Shown piece by piece: positions 34,298 through 43,446 of a DNA stretch of 63,330 bases; position 1 is the stretch's first letter, and every line of letters begins with the position of its first letter. The notes under the pieces were generated by a model. It made no database searches, was not told where the DNA came from, and saw only the letters and a list, made by a program, of their open reading frames with translations. The position numbers were made by a program, and so were the translations under genes. Source of the DNA: an uncultured delta proteobacterium (GTDB taxonomy: Bacteria > Desulfobacterota > Desulfobulbia > Desulfobulbales > Desulfocapsaceae); contig CAIUQR010000073.1 of NCBI GenBank assembly GCA_903901335.1, forward strand, positions 1 to 63,330. Direction: 5' to 3'.

Positions 34298-34612
34298 ATG
34301 ACAAAAAATATTCAACTACAACCGAACGGTCCAGTACGAGACAGATTCGAGCAAATGGAACGCCGTTCAAATACATCCGACCGACGCAACACCGAAGACC
34401 GCCGGGCACAGGATGAACGACGCCAGGACAGTCGGCTGGCAATGGCTAAACAGCGCAAAACGATCAAGGTCTGGCTGCGGTCGATGACCCGTTCCCGCCT
34501 GGGTGTTGATCGCCGCAAAAAAGACGACCGGCGCTTCAGGATTGACCGACGGCAGCAATCACTCCGGTCTATCCTGACCAGGGAGGAAATTGCCGATCTT
34601 CTCTCTTCCTGA
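34298..34612 (+). CDS. small DRR-repeat protein
   Basis: 104 aa, extremely rich in Arg, Asp and Gln. Short repeats such as SDRRNTEDRRAQDERRQDSR and VDRRKKDDRRFRIDRRQ occupy most of the chain, and the C-terminus is SILTREEIADLLSS. No known domain is recognised; DRR-type stretches are often found at the start of PilZ-domain proteins, but no PilZ domain follows here. The start is ATG 34298 with no strong ribosome site. It is flanked by minus-strand genes on both sides. It may bind nucleic acid or membrane phosphates; this is a guess from charge. Confidence 0.65.
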   Translation: MTKNIQLQPNGPVRDRFEQMERRSNTSDRRNTEDRRAQDERRQDSRLAMAKQRKTIKVWLRSMTRSRLGVDRRKKDDRRFRIDRRQQSLRSILTREEIADLLSS

Positions 34613-34650
34613 TCCCTTCACTGCCGATATCGTTATTTTTACTGCCGATT

Positions 34651-35175
34651 TCAGGGCAAACACTCCCTCTCGTCAAGAAGGTACTTGTCCTTTACGCCCA
34701 TATATTTGATGGCCATTTTGTGATTGCCTTCAATCTCCTCCCCGGTTAATTCCCTGATTACCTTGGCCGGATTGCCAAGGATCAACACCCCTTCCCCAAA
34801 CACCTTATTCCTTGTGATCAGACTCCCGGCAGCAACAATTGAATTCTTACCGACCACCGCACCATTCATAATGGTCGAACTCATCCCAATAGTCACGTTA
34901 TCTCCGATCTCGCAGGCGTGAATGACAACATTGTGACCGACGGTGACATCATTGCCGACAACCACCGGCTTATCGCTGGCCACATGCAGGGTGCAATTAT
35001 CCTGAATGTTTGTCCTCTCTCCGATGGTAATGCTGTTGATATCGGCCCGCAGGACCGAATTGAAAAAGACCGAGGAATTGTTGCCAATCACAACCTCACC
35101 GATAAGACAAGCACCCTGAGCTATAAAAACATCATCACCGATTTTAGGGCGTTTTTTTTCATATAATATGATCAT
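34651..35175 (-). CDS. gamma-carbonic anhydrase family protein (left-handed beta-helix)
   Basis: 174 aa with hexapeptide repeats throughout. Metal-ligand histidines of the gamma class are recognisable: one in CTLHVAS and two in VGHNVVIHACEIGDN. The start MIILYEKKRPKIGDDVFIAQGACLIGEV is typical of the YrdA/PaaY/CaiE group, which binds zinc or other metal but for which CO2 hydration is not always shown. AAGGA precedes ATG 35175. It is 28 bp downstream of hpt. Confidence 0.9.
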   Translation of the reverse strand: MIILYEKKRPKIGDDVFIAQGACLIGEVVIGNNSSVFFNSVLRADINSITIGERTNIQDNCTLHVASDKPVVVGNDVTVGHNVVIHACEIGDNVTIGMSSTIMNGAVVGKNSIVAAGSLITRNKVFGEGVLILGNPAKVIRELTGEEIEGNHKMAIKYMGVKDKYLLDERECLP

Positions 35176-35203
35176 ACGGCATCCTTTTTATCTCACATTT
35201 GGT

Positions 35204-35776
35204 TTACTCATGCGTCGCTACTCTCAGCGGTTTTCCTGAACCGACCGCACCCAGGACTCCGATGTAGGGAAGGTTTCTATATTTTTGGGCATAATCAAGA
35301 CCATATCCGCACACAAATTCATCCGGGATATCCCGGCCGAAAAAATCAATGGGCACATCGACTTCTCTTCGAGAGGGTTTGCTGAGAAACGCACACGTCT
35401 TCAGGGAAGCGGGCTGTCTCTTTTCCAGCAATCTGATCACCTTCTGAAAGGTATACCCGGTATCAACAATGTCTTCGACCAGAAGGATACTTTTTCCCTG
35501 AATCGATTCCCCGATATCCATTTTTATCGTTACCTCGCCGGAACTGACCGTAGCATCAGTATAACTGGAAACGGCAAGAAAATCGACCATCAGCGGATAT
35601 TCAATGGATCTGATCAGATCCGCCATAAAAACGAAAGAACCTTTCAGAAGTCCCACTACGAGAAGTTCTCCGCCGTTCTTCCTGTAATGCCGGGTAATTT
35701 CCCGGCCAAGTGATTTCACTATCGTCTGGATCTCCTGCTCCGGAATCAATATCTTCGTTATTCCTTTTTCCGGCAT
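35204..35776 (-). CDS. hpt: hypoxanthine phosphoribosyltransferase
   Basis: Purine salvage enzyme that converts hypoxanthine (and often guanine) to the nucleotide with PRPP. 190 aa. The PRPP-binding motif VEDIVDTGYT is intact near residues 100-109, LLKGSFVFMADL marks the first loop, and FVCGYGLDYAQKYRNLPYIGVL is the usual C-terminal base-binding stretch. GGAGG precedes ATG 35776. Confidence 0.95.
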   Translation of the reverse strand: MPEKGITKILIPEQEIQTIVKSLGREITRHYRKNGGELLVVGLLKGSFVFMADLIRSIEYPLMVDFLAVSSYTDATVSSGEVTIKMDIGESIQGKSILLVEDIVDTGYTFQKVIRLLEKRQPASLKTCAFLSKPSRREVDVPIDFFGRDIPDEFVCGYGLDYAQKYRNLPYIGVLGAVGSGKPLRVATHE

Positions 35777-35822
35777 ACATCCTCCATTCTGAGATTTCTG
35801 AACCAGGATTGCTTATCCGATC

Positions 35823-37001
35823 TTATTCTTTTCCATAAATCCGCGACAAAACAGGCTCGGTCCGCTGCAGTTCCTGGAGAGAATAGGAAGTGCCGCGCCA
35901 GCTTATCCCTCCGTTTTTCGTAGTCTGATACGCGGACTTCAGGGTCGCATAGCAGTTGATGTACGGTGAGATCAGCACGCCCGCCACATTCCAGGTGGAT
36001 ATCTTCATCGATCTGCAGCAGTGCAGAGACAGGAGGATCCTGAGACCGACCGCCGCCAGAAAAAACAGGCGGGCCAGGCCTCCGCTGAACAGGATCCCCC
36101 AGGGGGGCACTATGCTCAACACGACAACCGCACCTACCCCAAGGAAGGTCTGAACCATGCTGAAATCCATCAGCGCAAAGGCATTTTTCATCAGGCCGTC
36201 TATCATGCCGCCAACCGTATCATACCAGCGTACCGAGACAAAATCATACCCGAGCAGACATTCCTGCCGGCAACCATATCTTTTGATGATCTTGCCCAGC
36301 ATGATATCATCGATGGGGTGCATCCTGATCATCCGATGGCCGCCAACGTCCCGGTAGGCCTGGGTCCGAACCATATTAAAGGCGCCAACTCCCATAAAAT
36401 ACCTGCTTTGCAGATCACGCACCAGCCAGGGTTTGAAGAGCAGCAAGAGACCGGCCCCGGCATCGATTATCATGCTGTTCAGTACCCACCCCATGGTGAT
36501 ATTCTTAAAAAAAAGCGACAGATGGTCGAGTCTGCCCCGGCGCATCCGGGCTACCGCCCGGCCGACGGTGCTTTTTTTCAGGATGACATCCGCGTCGGTA
36601 AAGACCAGGTACTCCCCGTTTGCCCTGTTGGCGCCGAAATCAAGGGCATGGGTCTTGCCCATCCAGCCATCGGCCAGCACCCGGATGTCATGAACCTGCA
36701 GGCGCGGATATTCCCGCTGCAGACGCTGCAGTACCTCGCGGGTCCGATCGGTGGAGCGGTCGTTGATGACGATGATCTCGAGGTTTTCGTACTCCTGGTT
36801 CAGGACTGAAATCAGACCGGGTTCAATCGTCCTCTCTTCATTACAGGCAGGAACGATGATCGAGACCATCGGCTGGTCCTTGCCCGCAATTGGAGCCACC
36901 TCGTGCAGGTCACCCATTTTCCTGAGGCCTGCAATGATTTCCAGGCTTATATACAGGGTCGCAGTAAACGAAATCAAGGCAAGCATCAGGGAAAAATTCA
37001 T
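35823..37001 (-). CDS. membrane glycosyltransferase, family 2
   Basis: 392 aa. An N-terminal helix (residues 5-25), a GT-A domain (about 45-265) and three C-terminal helices give a HpnB/CrtQ-like layout. VSIIVPACNEERTI, VINDRSTDRT, the FTDADVIL DxD motif and GGHRMIRMHPIDDIMLG are typical of inverting membrane glycosyltransferases. The acceptor cannot be inferred; hopanoid or carotenoid-type lipids and polysaccharide are possible. No hopanoid genes are nearby. It starts at ATG 37001 after a short spacer with a perfect hairpin. Confidence 0.88.
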   Translation of the reverse strand: MNFSLMLALISFTATLYISLEIIAGLRKMGDLHEVAPIAGKDQPMVSIIVPACNEERTIEPGLISVLNQEYENLEIIVINDRSTDRTREVLQRLQREYPRLQVHDIRVLADGWMGKTHALDFGANRANGEYLVFTDADVILKKSTVGRAVARMRRGRLDHLSLFFKNITMGWVLNSMIIDAGAGLLLLFKPWLVRDLQSRYFMGVGAFNMVRTQAYRDVGGHRMIRMHPIDDIMLGKIIKRYGCRQECLLGYDFVSVRWYDTVGGMIDGLMKNAFALMDFSMVQTFLGVGAVVVLSIVPPWGILFSGGLARLFFLAAVGLRILLSLHCCRSMKISTWNVAGVLISPYINCYATLKSAYQTTKNGGISWRGTSYSLQELQRTEPVLSRIYGKE

Positions 37002-37051
37002 GGAAGCACCGTTTTCAGGAAACAGGAAGCAGAGGACAGAAGGCCTGTCCT

Positions 37052-37072
37052 GTACCGTATCCTATACGGTAC
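37052..37072. repeat. perfect 9-bp hairpin
   Basis: GTACCGTAT-CCT-ATACGGTAC forms a perfect stem with a 3-nt loop in the spacer between the sortase gene (upstream) and the glycosyltransferase gene. There is no T-run after it on the minus strand, so it may be an operator or RNA-processing site rather than a terminator. Confidence 0.55.
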
Positions 37073-37132
37073 CTCGGAAAATTTGATCCGGCAATTGTCT
37101 TTCCCCGTAATCCCGCTATTTTTTCACTCAGC

Positions 37133-37723
37133 TCACAAGACTGTCACTGCCCCTGCCGGACTTTCGATCATTCGTGCAAAGACGACAAATCGGAGCGGCC
37201 CGCCGGGAACAGGGCTGTTTAAGGGATAACAGGTAATAAGGGTCAGCCACGGAGAAGTGGCGTCCTCAAGGAACAGCTGGTCATATCTCTCCACTGCCGT
37301 CGATATGATCCGATAGCGAATCTCCCTGCCGGAGCGGGCCTGCAAAGAGACAATATCGCCTTTGCGGATACCTGCCAGGAAGCTGAAGCTGGTATCCCGA
37401 TGACCGGCCAGCACGCAGTTTCCCGCCTCTGTCGGCTGGACACTGGCTGACAGATGCCCCGGCCCGAAGGCTAAGACCTCGCCGCTTTCCCCTTCCAGGA
37501 CGATAGCGTCCACGCCAAGTCGCTCAACCCGCAAGCGCGCCACCGGCCAGGTATCGGCCCACGGCCAGGCCTTGACCGGTCTGCCGAGAGCAATCGACTG
37601 CCGCCAGGCCCTCTGCAGCAGAACCTGTGCCAGAACGGCCTTGCCCCTGATCCAACAACCATCTCCGATCAAGACCGCCGCCAGCAGGAACAGGACGGCG
37701 ATCAGTATCTTTTTTTTCTTCAT
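37133..37723 (-). CDS. class GN sortase
   Basis: 196 aa transpeptidase of the proteobacterial sortase group. An N-terminal membrane anchor (residues 1-22) is followed by the sortase barrel with His in LAGHRDTSFSFL, catalytic Cys in LTLITCYPLNSP and Arg in PLRFVVFARM. It acts on the outer face of the inner membrane. It directly follows its expected partner, the VIT/vWA protein, whose stop is 2 bp upstream of the sortase start. The physiological role of this pair in Gram-negatives is unclear. Confidence 0.93.
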   Translation of the reverse strand: MKKKKILIAVLFLLAAVLIGDGCWIRGKAVLAQVLLQRAWRQSIALGRPVKAWPWADTWPVARLRVERLGVDAIVLEGESGEVLAFGPGHLSASVQPTEAGNCVLAGHRDTSFSFLAGIRKGDIVSLQARSGREIRYRIISTAVERYDQLFLEDATSPWLTLITCYPLNSPVPGGPLRFVVFARMIESPAGAVTVL

Positions 37724-37725
37724 AC

Positions 37726-39858
37726 CTACCGTTCCTTCCGGTCTTTGGCCAATAGCAATGCCAGCAGCAGCAGGAGAACGCCCAGAATCATCAACAGCTC
37801 CGACGGGGTCGCCGTCTTCGCGGTCCCGCCGAAGACCTTGTCATACTGCCAGCCCTGCGGCAGGTTGGTCTTCAGATGCGCACTGGCCAGATCCTTCTCC
37901 GCCGGCCTTGCAACCTGCTGTTCCACGGCGACCAGACTCGTGCAGTCGCTGACCAGGTGATGTTCCAGGGCCGTGGCTAGAACCGCCTTCCGCACCTGTT
38001 CCTTATCTGCGCCGAGATGCAGTGACTCCATCTCGTTTCTGATCTTTTTCCGGGCCCAGAGAGCAGCGATTCCCGGTCTTTCGGCAAAATGGGTCGTATC
38101 GATGGCAATCTGCCGGAACTGACCGGCCTGCATGCCGGTCAGGTGGAGACCTGCAATCCTCTGATCCGCCTTGATCAAGGCCATGATCGGCTCACCGTCG
38201 TAGAGATCCGGCAGCGGTTCCGGATAAATCTCCAGTCCTTTCCTGCTGCCGTCCGCCGCAGCCAAGGCCAGGCCGGAGACCACCGGATGCTCAAGTTTTT
38301 TAAACAGGTTCGTCATCTTCTCTTTCACCTCTTCCACCTTACCGATAAAGGTGTAGGTGCCCCTGCCCATGGAAGCTGCCCGGGTCATGAAGTACGAGTT
38401 CGGCGCTGAGCCGATCCCGATGGTGAAAAGGAGGGAATCGCCGAGACGGTCGCTGATCAGGCTAAACAGCTCGCCTTCATTTCCAACCGATCCGTCGGTG
38501 AGGAAGACCACCTGCCGGACACGGTCATGATCGTTTCTGCCGTCAAGCGCCATACGTAAGGCGGGCGCAATCTCCGTGCCCCCCTGGGCGGTAAGTCCGC
38601 TCACGAAATGCAAAGCTGCAGCAACGTCCGCCGATTCAGCCGGCCGGGGTGCGTCAAAAAGCGCATGGGTGGTGCTGTTGAACTCGATCACATTAAAACG
38701 ATCCTGGGGCTGCAGGCGAGAGATAGCCAGGCTCAACGCATTCTTAGCCTGGATGAGCGAGGGTCCGGCCATCGAACCGGAGGTGTCGAGGATAAAGATC
38801 ATCTCCCGCGGCACCGACACGATCATCTCCGTCTGAGCGGGAGGCAGCAGCATCAGCAGCAGATAGCGGTCCATACCTTTGTCCTCGGAAAAAAGGGCCG
38901 CGGCAACCGTGTCCTCTTTCTCAGGCTCCCACTCCAGCACGAAATCCCTGTTCGCCTTTACCTCACCGTTGAACCGGATCGTGTAGACGCCCTTTTCCTT
39001 CTCTTGAGTATCGACACCATGGTACAGACTCTCGATACGGGAGAGGGAAAATCCTCCGGCCAGTTCCACCGATAATTCAACGGGATTAACAGGTTTCTCT
39101 CCTGGGGCCACTACCGGCGGGGTGATATGGGAGGCATCCGGCACCCGGTCGGTATCAGCAGCCCAGCCTCCCCCGACAAATGAAACCGTGCCGTTTTCCG
39201 TGGCCGACGGGTGCCCCGGAATATATCGCGGGCCAACAACCATTGGAAAACGCAGAGAAAATATATGGTCGGAAAATCCAACAGCCTGCTGATACTCAAT
39301 CTCGATTTCAATCTCTTCCCCGGGCCCGATATTGGCAACAGAGGTCGTGAAGATATTCGGACGTTGCTGGGAGAGAAGGCTTGTCTTCTTCCCCTCGCTT
39401 TTCGCCTTTTCGTAAATGGCTTTCGCCTCGTCTTTTTCCTTGATCTCGCCTGCGACAATGCGTTCCCCGATCTTCATCTGCAGATGATCCACCGCACTTT
39501 CGTCAGGCAGCGGGAAGACATAGACGGCCTCGATCCATTGGTCACTCTTGTTGATAAAATGCTGCCTTACCACCGTCCTTGCGGTCATGCCGCTGATGAA
39601 TATTTTCACATTCTGGGAGAGAAGCGGCGCGGCGGTAAACCGACCCTCCTCCCGCGCCGGGATCAGCAGCTCCCCTTGACGCACATCATCCACCGTCTTC
39701 TCCTCGGCTCTCCCGAGATCGGCCCTTGCCGATTTCAGCCCAGCAAAAAGCAACAAAAATAAGATGATAGAAACATACACGACAATCAGGGCAGTTCCCG
39801 GATCGTTCAGGCCGTACAACTTTTTTTGTAATCCTTTTTTTATCTTTTCTTCGGACAT
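37726..39858 (-). CDS. marine proteobacterial sortase target protein (VIT and vWA domains)
   Basis: About 710 aa from ATG 39858 (MSEEKIKK, with GGAG six bases upstream). An N-terminal helix (about 22-44) is followed by a VIT domain (about 60-195), a linker domain and a vWA domain (about 350-520) whose MIDAS reads DTSGSM, with TDGSVGNEGELF later. The C-terminus ends with TATPSELL, a hydrophobic helix and KDRKER, the tripartite sorting signal expected for the adjacent class GN sortase. It is the single dedicated target in this two-gene unit. The vWA domain suggests metal-dependent adhesion or protein contact at the envelope. Confidence 0.92.
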   Translation of the reverse strand: MSEEKIKKGLQKKLYGLNDPGTALIVVYVSIILFLLLFAGLKSARADLGRAEEKTVDDVRQGELLIPAREEGRFTAAPLLSQNVKIFISGMTARTVVRQHFINKSDQWIEAVYVFPLPDESAVDHLQMKIGERIVAGEIKEKDEAKAIYEKAKSEGKKTSLLSQQRPNIFTTSVANIGPGEEIEIEIEYQQAVGFSDHIFSLRFPMVVGPRYIPGHPSATENGTVSFVGGGWAADTDRVPDASHITPPVVAPGEKPVNPVELSVELAGGFSLSRIESLYHGVDTQEKEKGVYTIRFNGEVKANRDFVLEWEPEKEDTVAAALFSEDKGMDRYLLLMLLPPAQTEMIVSVPREMIFILDTSGSMAGPSLIQAKNALSLAISRLQPQDRFNVIEFNSTTHALFDAPRPAESADVAAALHFVSGLTAQGGTEIAPALRMALDGRNDHDRVRQVVFLTDGSVGNEGELFSLISDRLGDSLLFTIGIGSAPNSYFMTRAASMGRGTYTFIGKVEEVKEKMTNLFKKLEHPVVSGLALAAADGSRKGLEIYPEPLPDLYDGEPIMALIKADQRIAGLHLTGMQAGQFRQIAIDTTHFAERPGIAALWARKKIRNEMESLHLGADKEQVRKAVLATALEHHLVSDCTSLVAVEQQVARPAEKDLASAHLKTNLPQGWQYDKVFGGTAKTATPSELLMILGVLLLLLALLLAKDRKER

Positions 39859-40021
39859 ATCGGTCTCCATTCATTCTCGGTTAATCTGACACTCCATTTT
39901 TCTCTTGGTATCAGTTGAACCGACAAGGATGACAAGGTCCTGAAAAGATAATGACATCTTTGGTGAAAATTATGACATACAGTGACAACGGGAGAAGGCA
40001 AAAGGGGAAAGCAGAGGTCGC

Positions 40022-42442
40022 TCAGCCATGCAGTGCTTCGCTTATACGGATTGCCAGATCGAGTTCAGTATAGGGTTTGAAGAGTATCCGGGGTGTAAAT
40101 GCAAATTGACCGATCTTGGGGACCGCCTTTTCGATATATCCGGAGGTGAAAAGTATCTTCTGGTCAGGATTCAGCAGGAGCGCCTGTTGCGCCAGTTCAA
40201 AACCGTTCATCCCGCCGGGCATCACCACATCGGTAAATATCAGATCAATGACCCGCCCCTTCTCCAGAAGCAAGGCGATGGCCTCATTGCCGTTTTTTGC
40301 AGTCAAGGTTGAATACCCAAGGATCTTGAGCATATCGGCAGCCAAAGCCGACAGGTCGACTTCGTCATCGACGATCAGGATTGTCTCATCGCCACCGGGC
40401 AGCCCCGGCATCACCAGGGAACGGCCTTCCGGTTTTTGTATTTTTTCAGCAGTCCCCGGCAAATAGATATGAACAGTCGTGCCGGTACCCGGCTCCGAAT
40501 AGACCCTGACGCTGCCTTTGGATCGCTGTACAAATGCATACACCATGCTCAGCCCAAGTCCTGTTCCTTTTCCATGGGGCTTGGTTGTATAAAACGGTTC
40601 AAAGATGTGTTCAAGAACCTCGGATGAAATCCCCACCCCGGTATCACTTACCGCCAACAGGATATACTTACCGGGCTCCAGTCCGGGGTTCATTATGGTG
40701 TAATATTCGTCCAGGACAATATTGCCGGTGGTTATATGCAGCCTCCCCCCGTCAGGCATAGCGTCTCTGGCGTTAATGACCAGATTCAGCAGGACATCTT
40801 CAAAATCTCCGGAATCGATATCGGTCATTGACAGATCGGGGAACAGATCGGTCACAACCTGGACCTCCGGGGTCACCGATCTGGTGATCAGGCTGTCCAT
40901 CCCCTGTATTATCTTATTGATATTCGTCGGTTGACAATTATGGGCCTGCCGCCGCGAAAAATCGAGCAGCTGCCGGGTAAGCTTGCTTGCCCTCTCCGAC
41001 GCTTTGGTGGCCGCCTCTACCCGCCGCAGGATCAGCTCGTCGGTATTCCCGAAGCGCTTGATGAAATCAAGATTGCCCATGATTATTCCGAGTATGTTAT
41101 TAAAATCATGGGCAATACCTCCTGTAACCTGGCCTACGGCGTCCATTTTCATCGACCGGCGAATGGTCTCTTCAGCCTCCTTCCGGAGGGTTATATCGCG
41201 CCCCGTCCCACGGTAACCGGCAAACTGCCCATTAGAATCAGCAATCTGCTTTCCCCCCAGAACAATCCGCCGCTGTTTGCCATCCGGTCTCAACCAGTCA
41301 ACCTCAAATCCGGAGAAGGCTTCCCGCCGGGAGAGCTTGTCAAAATTTGTACGCCAATCGTGGTCTTCCACATTACCATGGCCGATAAATATCTGCTCCC
41401 AGGTACTGCCGACAATGTCTTCAATCTCCACACCCATGACCTCTTCGACCTTACCTGTGAGATAGGTGAAACAAAGCTCGGAATCCGTTTCCCAAAACCA
41501 GTCCGCCGCCGTGCTGGCGAAATCCCGGAATCTGCATTCACTCACCTGTAAGGCTCTTTCAGCCATCTCCCGTCTGCTGAGATCTTCGAGAAAAATCAAC
41601 AGGCATTCTCTGTTCGTACAGGTAACCTTCCGGCAGCTCAGCAGGCAGCTCATCTCCCCCCCCGACTTCTTTCTGATCCTGACCGGAAGCTCCTCCACAC
41701 TTCCATCCTGCTCAACCACCTCCAGGATGTGCCGATAGTCATCGCACCACAATCCGAGATCGGCCATTGTCCCTGCCAGAAACTCCTCCTTCCGATACCC
41801 GGTCTTCTGGAGACAGGGGAGATTGACATCGATGAATTGCCCAGATGGGCTCTCAACCACCATGATCATCAACGGATTGGCATTGAAGGCATTTTCAAAG
41901 TGTTCCTTTGCAGCCTCCATCTCGCTTTCTATAGCCTTCCGTCCGGTAATATCTCGACTGATGCCGACCAGCCCCACGGTCTGCCCGTTCATATCCCTGT
42001 AAATTGAGTTGATCAGGGCACCTTCTTTTTGCCGAGACGCCTCCGTTTCCTGTCTCTGGACCAGATTTTGGATAAGAATAGCTATCCCACCTGAAAAGAT
42101 CCCGACCAAGAAATACATAACCAGAAAATTTTCCAGCTCTTTCTTCCAGACCTGCTGTTTCAACTGACCCAAATCAGCGGCAACGGCAAGTGTCCCGGAG
42201 ACATCCGTCCTACCGGCAGGTCCGGAAAAATTGAGAGGAAAAGTCTTCCGTATCTGCTCCGTGTTCCCGGGATCGCCGATTCTGAAATTGAAAACCGCTG
42301 TAACACAGAAGGCAAATATCCCGCTGCAAAGTACTATGTAAACAAAAACCTGTCTGGAAATCGGTGAATGTTTTAAATGCACAAAAATCCCTTTATCAGC
42401 TTTCCAAAATGACTTGAAAACCACCTCAGTTTGTGTCTTCAA
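40022..42442 (-). CDS. hybrid histidine kinase with PAS domains and C-terminal receiver
   Basis: 806 aa if read from TTG 42442. No ATG lies near the N-terminus; a GTG at 42382 (after AAAGGG) is an equally good start and keeps the first helix. Two membrane helices (about 31-50 and 108-128) flank a short periplasmic part. PAS-type segments follow around 150-280 and 290-420, then HisKA with GGIAHDFNNILGI, an ATPase domain (NLVINARDAMP, DTGVGISSE, FEPFYTTKP, GTGLGLS), and a receiver (about 685-800) with phospho-Asp in IFTDVVMPGG. It stands alone with no obvious partner. Confidence 0.92.
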   Translation of the reverse strand: MKTQTEVVFKSFWKADKGIFVHLKHSPISRQVFVYIVLCSGIFAFCVTAVFNFRIGDPGNTEQIRKTFPLNFSGPAGRTDVSGTLAVAADLGQLKQQVWKKELENFLVMYFLVGIFSGGIAILIQNLVQRQETEASRQKEGALINSIYRDMNGQTVGLVGISRDITGRKAIESEMEAAKEHFENAFNANPLMIMVVESPSGQFIDVNLPCLQKTGYRKEEFLAGTMADLGLWCDDYRHILEVVEQDGSVEELPVRIRKKSGGEMSCLLSCRKVTCTNRECLLIFLEDLSRREMAERALQVSECRFRDFASTAADWFWETDSELCFTYLTGKVEEVMGVEIEDIVGSTWEQIFIGHGNVEDHDWRTNFDKLSRREAFSGFEVDWLRPDGKQRRIVLGGKQIADSNGQFAGYRGTGRDITLRKEAEETIRRSMKMDAVGQVTGGIAHDFNNILGIIMGNLDFIKRFGNTDELILRRVEAATKASERASKLTRQLLDFSRRQAHNCQPTNINKIIQGMDSLITRSVTPEVQVVTDLFPDLSMTDIDSGDFEDVLLNLVINARDAMPDGGRLHITTGNIVLDEYYTIMNPGLEPGKYILLAVSDTGVGISSEVLEHIFEPFYTTKPHGKGTGLGLSMVYAFVQRSKGSVRVYSEPGTGTTVHIYLPGTAEKIQKPEGRSLVMPGLPGGDETILIVDDEVDLSALAADMLKILGYSTLTAKNGNEAIALLLEKGRVIDLIFTDVVMPGGMNGFELAQQALLLNPDQKILFTSGYIEKAVPKIGQFAFTPRILFKPYTELDLAIRISEALHG

Positions 42443-42622
42443 ACAGGGAAATGGTCAGATTTGCCTTTGCAACTATATGCCTGTTTTCTTCCACCCGGCA
42501 GCATACTTAACCTGACCGGGAAAATCAAAATGTTTTGGAATTCCATATCAGTATTTCACGCATCCGGCCCTCTTTTTTCCGAACATTTCACTTTGGTCGT
42601 CGTGAAATTTGTAGAAGCCTGC

Positions 42623-42651
42623 TTGACATCGCTAATAATTCCTATTACTGT
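42623..42651 (+). promoter_or_regulatory. candidate rubredoxin promoter
   Basis: TTGACA at 42623-42628 is followed after 17 bp by TACTGT (42646-42651). The -35 box is perfect and the -10 box weak. It is about 50 bp upstream of the rubredoxin start. Confidence 0.45.
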
Positions 42652-42699
42652 TGGTAGAAATATTTTTTTAAACTAATCCATTTATTGAAGGAGGCTGAG

Positions 42700-42858
42700 A
42701 TGCAGAAATGGGAATGTCCCTGTGGCTATATTTATGATCCTGTTGAGGGAGACTTTGAAAGCGGCGTTGAACCAGGCACCCCATGGGAGCAGGTCCCTGC
42801 AGACTGGGTCTGCCCAAAATGCGGCGCTGCAAAGGAAGACTTTTGGAAGGTTGATTGA
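42700..42858 (+). CDS. rubredoxin with C-x-C first knuckle
   Basis: 52 aa, cytoplasmic one-iron electron carrier. Starts [14 protein letters not shown] and contains [18 protein letters not shown], the rubredoxin core. The second iron knuckle is the usual C38-x2-C41-G, but the first reads C6-P-C8-G, one residue shorter than the canonical C-x2-C-G. A strong GAAGGAGG site precedes ATG 42700. Rubredoxins in anaerobes feed oxygen- and peroxide-detoxifying enzymes such as rubrerythrin-type proteins. It stands alone between a minus-strand kinase and a repeat-containing gap. Confidence 0.93.
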   Translation: MQKWECPCGYIYDPVEGDFESGVEPGTPWEQVPADWVCPKCGAAKEDFWKVD

Positions 42859-43446
42859 TTTTTATCCAACACTCCTATAAGGAGTTGTAAACAGGAGGAT
42901 ATCCATTGACAAAAATGTTCTCGAATTGACACCTGAATCGGGGCAGGAAACAACAGCCCTCGACCTTCTCTGGAAGGTCCTACCTCTGTCACACTGAATC
43001 GGGGCAGGTAATTCGCCCCGATTCCAGCAGCGCCAATCGTAAAGTCCGACAAGGAGACTCTCCCTCTCCTGTAGATCAAAAATAACACCTTGTTAGTATC
43101 AGTATTGCTCGTATCGGTTGTTCTGGATGTACGAGATAAGATCCGGATAGTGACCAAAGATGAAGATCTCGGTACCGGCTACGGCAGAGCCGGTTATTCC
43201 CGTGGGGGCAAGGGGCGATGCTTTCGACCCTGGTGGCTGAAGGGGATATTGCAACGGATTTTTTAATTGACTTCCCTCAACCTATCCAATAATCTCGCTA
43301 CAAGAGACCCTCAATCAGAAAAGACGCAATAAACGAGTGGAAACTCGTAACGTTCCAGACACTTAATGAGTCATTCCAGGATATGCCGAAATTTGGTCCA
43401 TCCAAAAACAATAAACCGGATTACGTCCCTGACTTACAAAAGAGTA
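42859..43446 (+). other. gene-poor region after rubredoxin
   Basis: No well-supported gene. It holds a small hairpin (42868-42888), the repeats at 42933-43027, and an ACCGGCT/AGCCGGT inverted repeat near 43172-43192. One frame from an ATT codon at 42905, which has AGGAGG upstream, is open for 30 codons to 42997 (see rejected list). The minus-strand frame 42732-43157 runs antisense to rubredoxin and is not believed. Confidence 0.55.
42933..43027. repeat. 15-bp direct repeat with an inverted partial copy
   Basis: CTGAATCGGGGCAGG occurs at 42933-42947 and 42994-43008. A partial inverted copy GCCCCGATT lies at 43015-43023, so the second copy can form a hairpin with it. No mobile element was recognised. 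Confidence 0.7.

Noticed and set aside
42905..42997. Thirty-codon frame from ATT with AGGAGG upstream, after rubredoxin
   Set aside because: The frame reads plausibly, but an ATT start is very rare and no ATG, GTG or TTG exists in this frame at the right distance. It may be a relic.
42732..43157. Minus-strand 141-codon frame opposite rubredoxin
   Set aside because: It is antisense to a clear rubredoxin gene and contains the repeats; no independent support.
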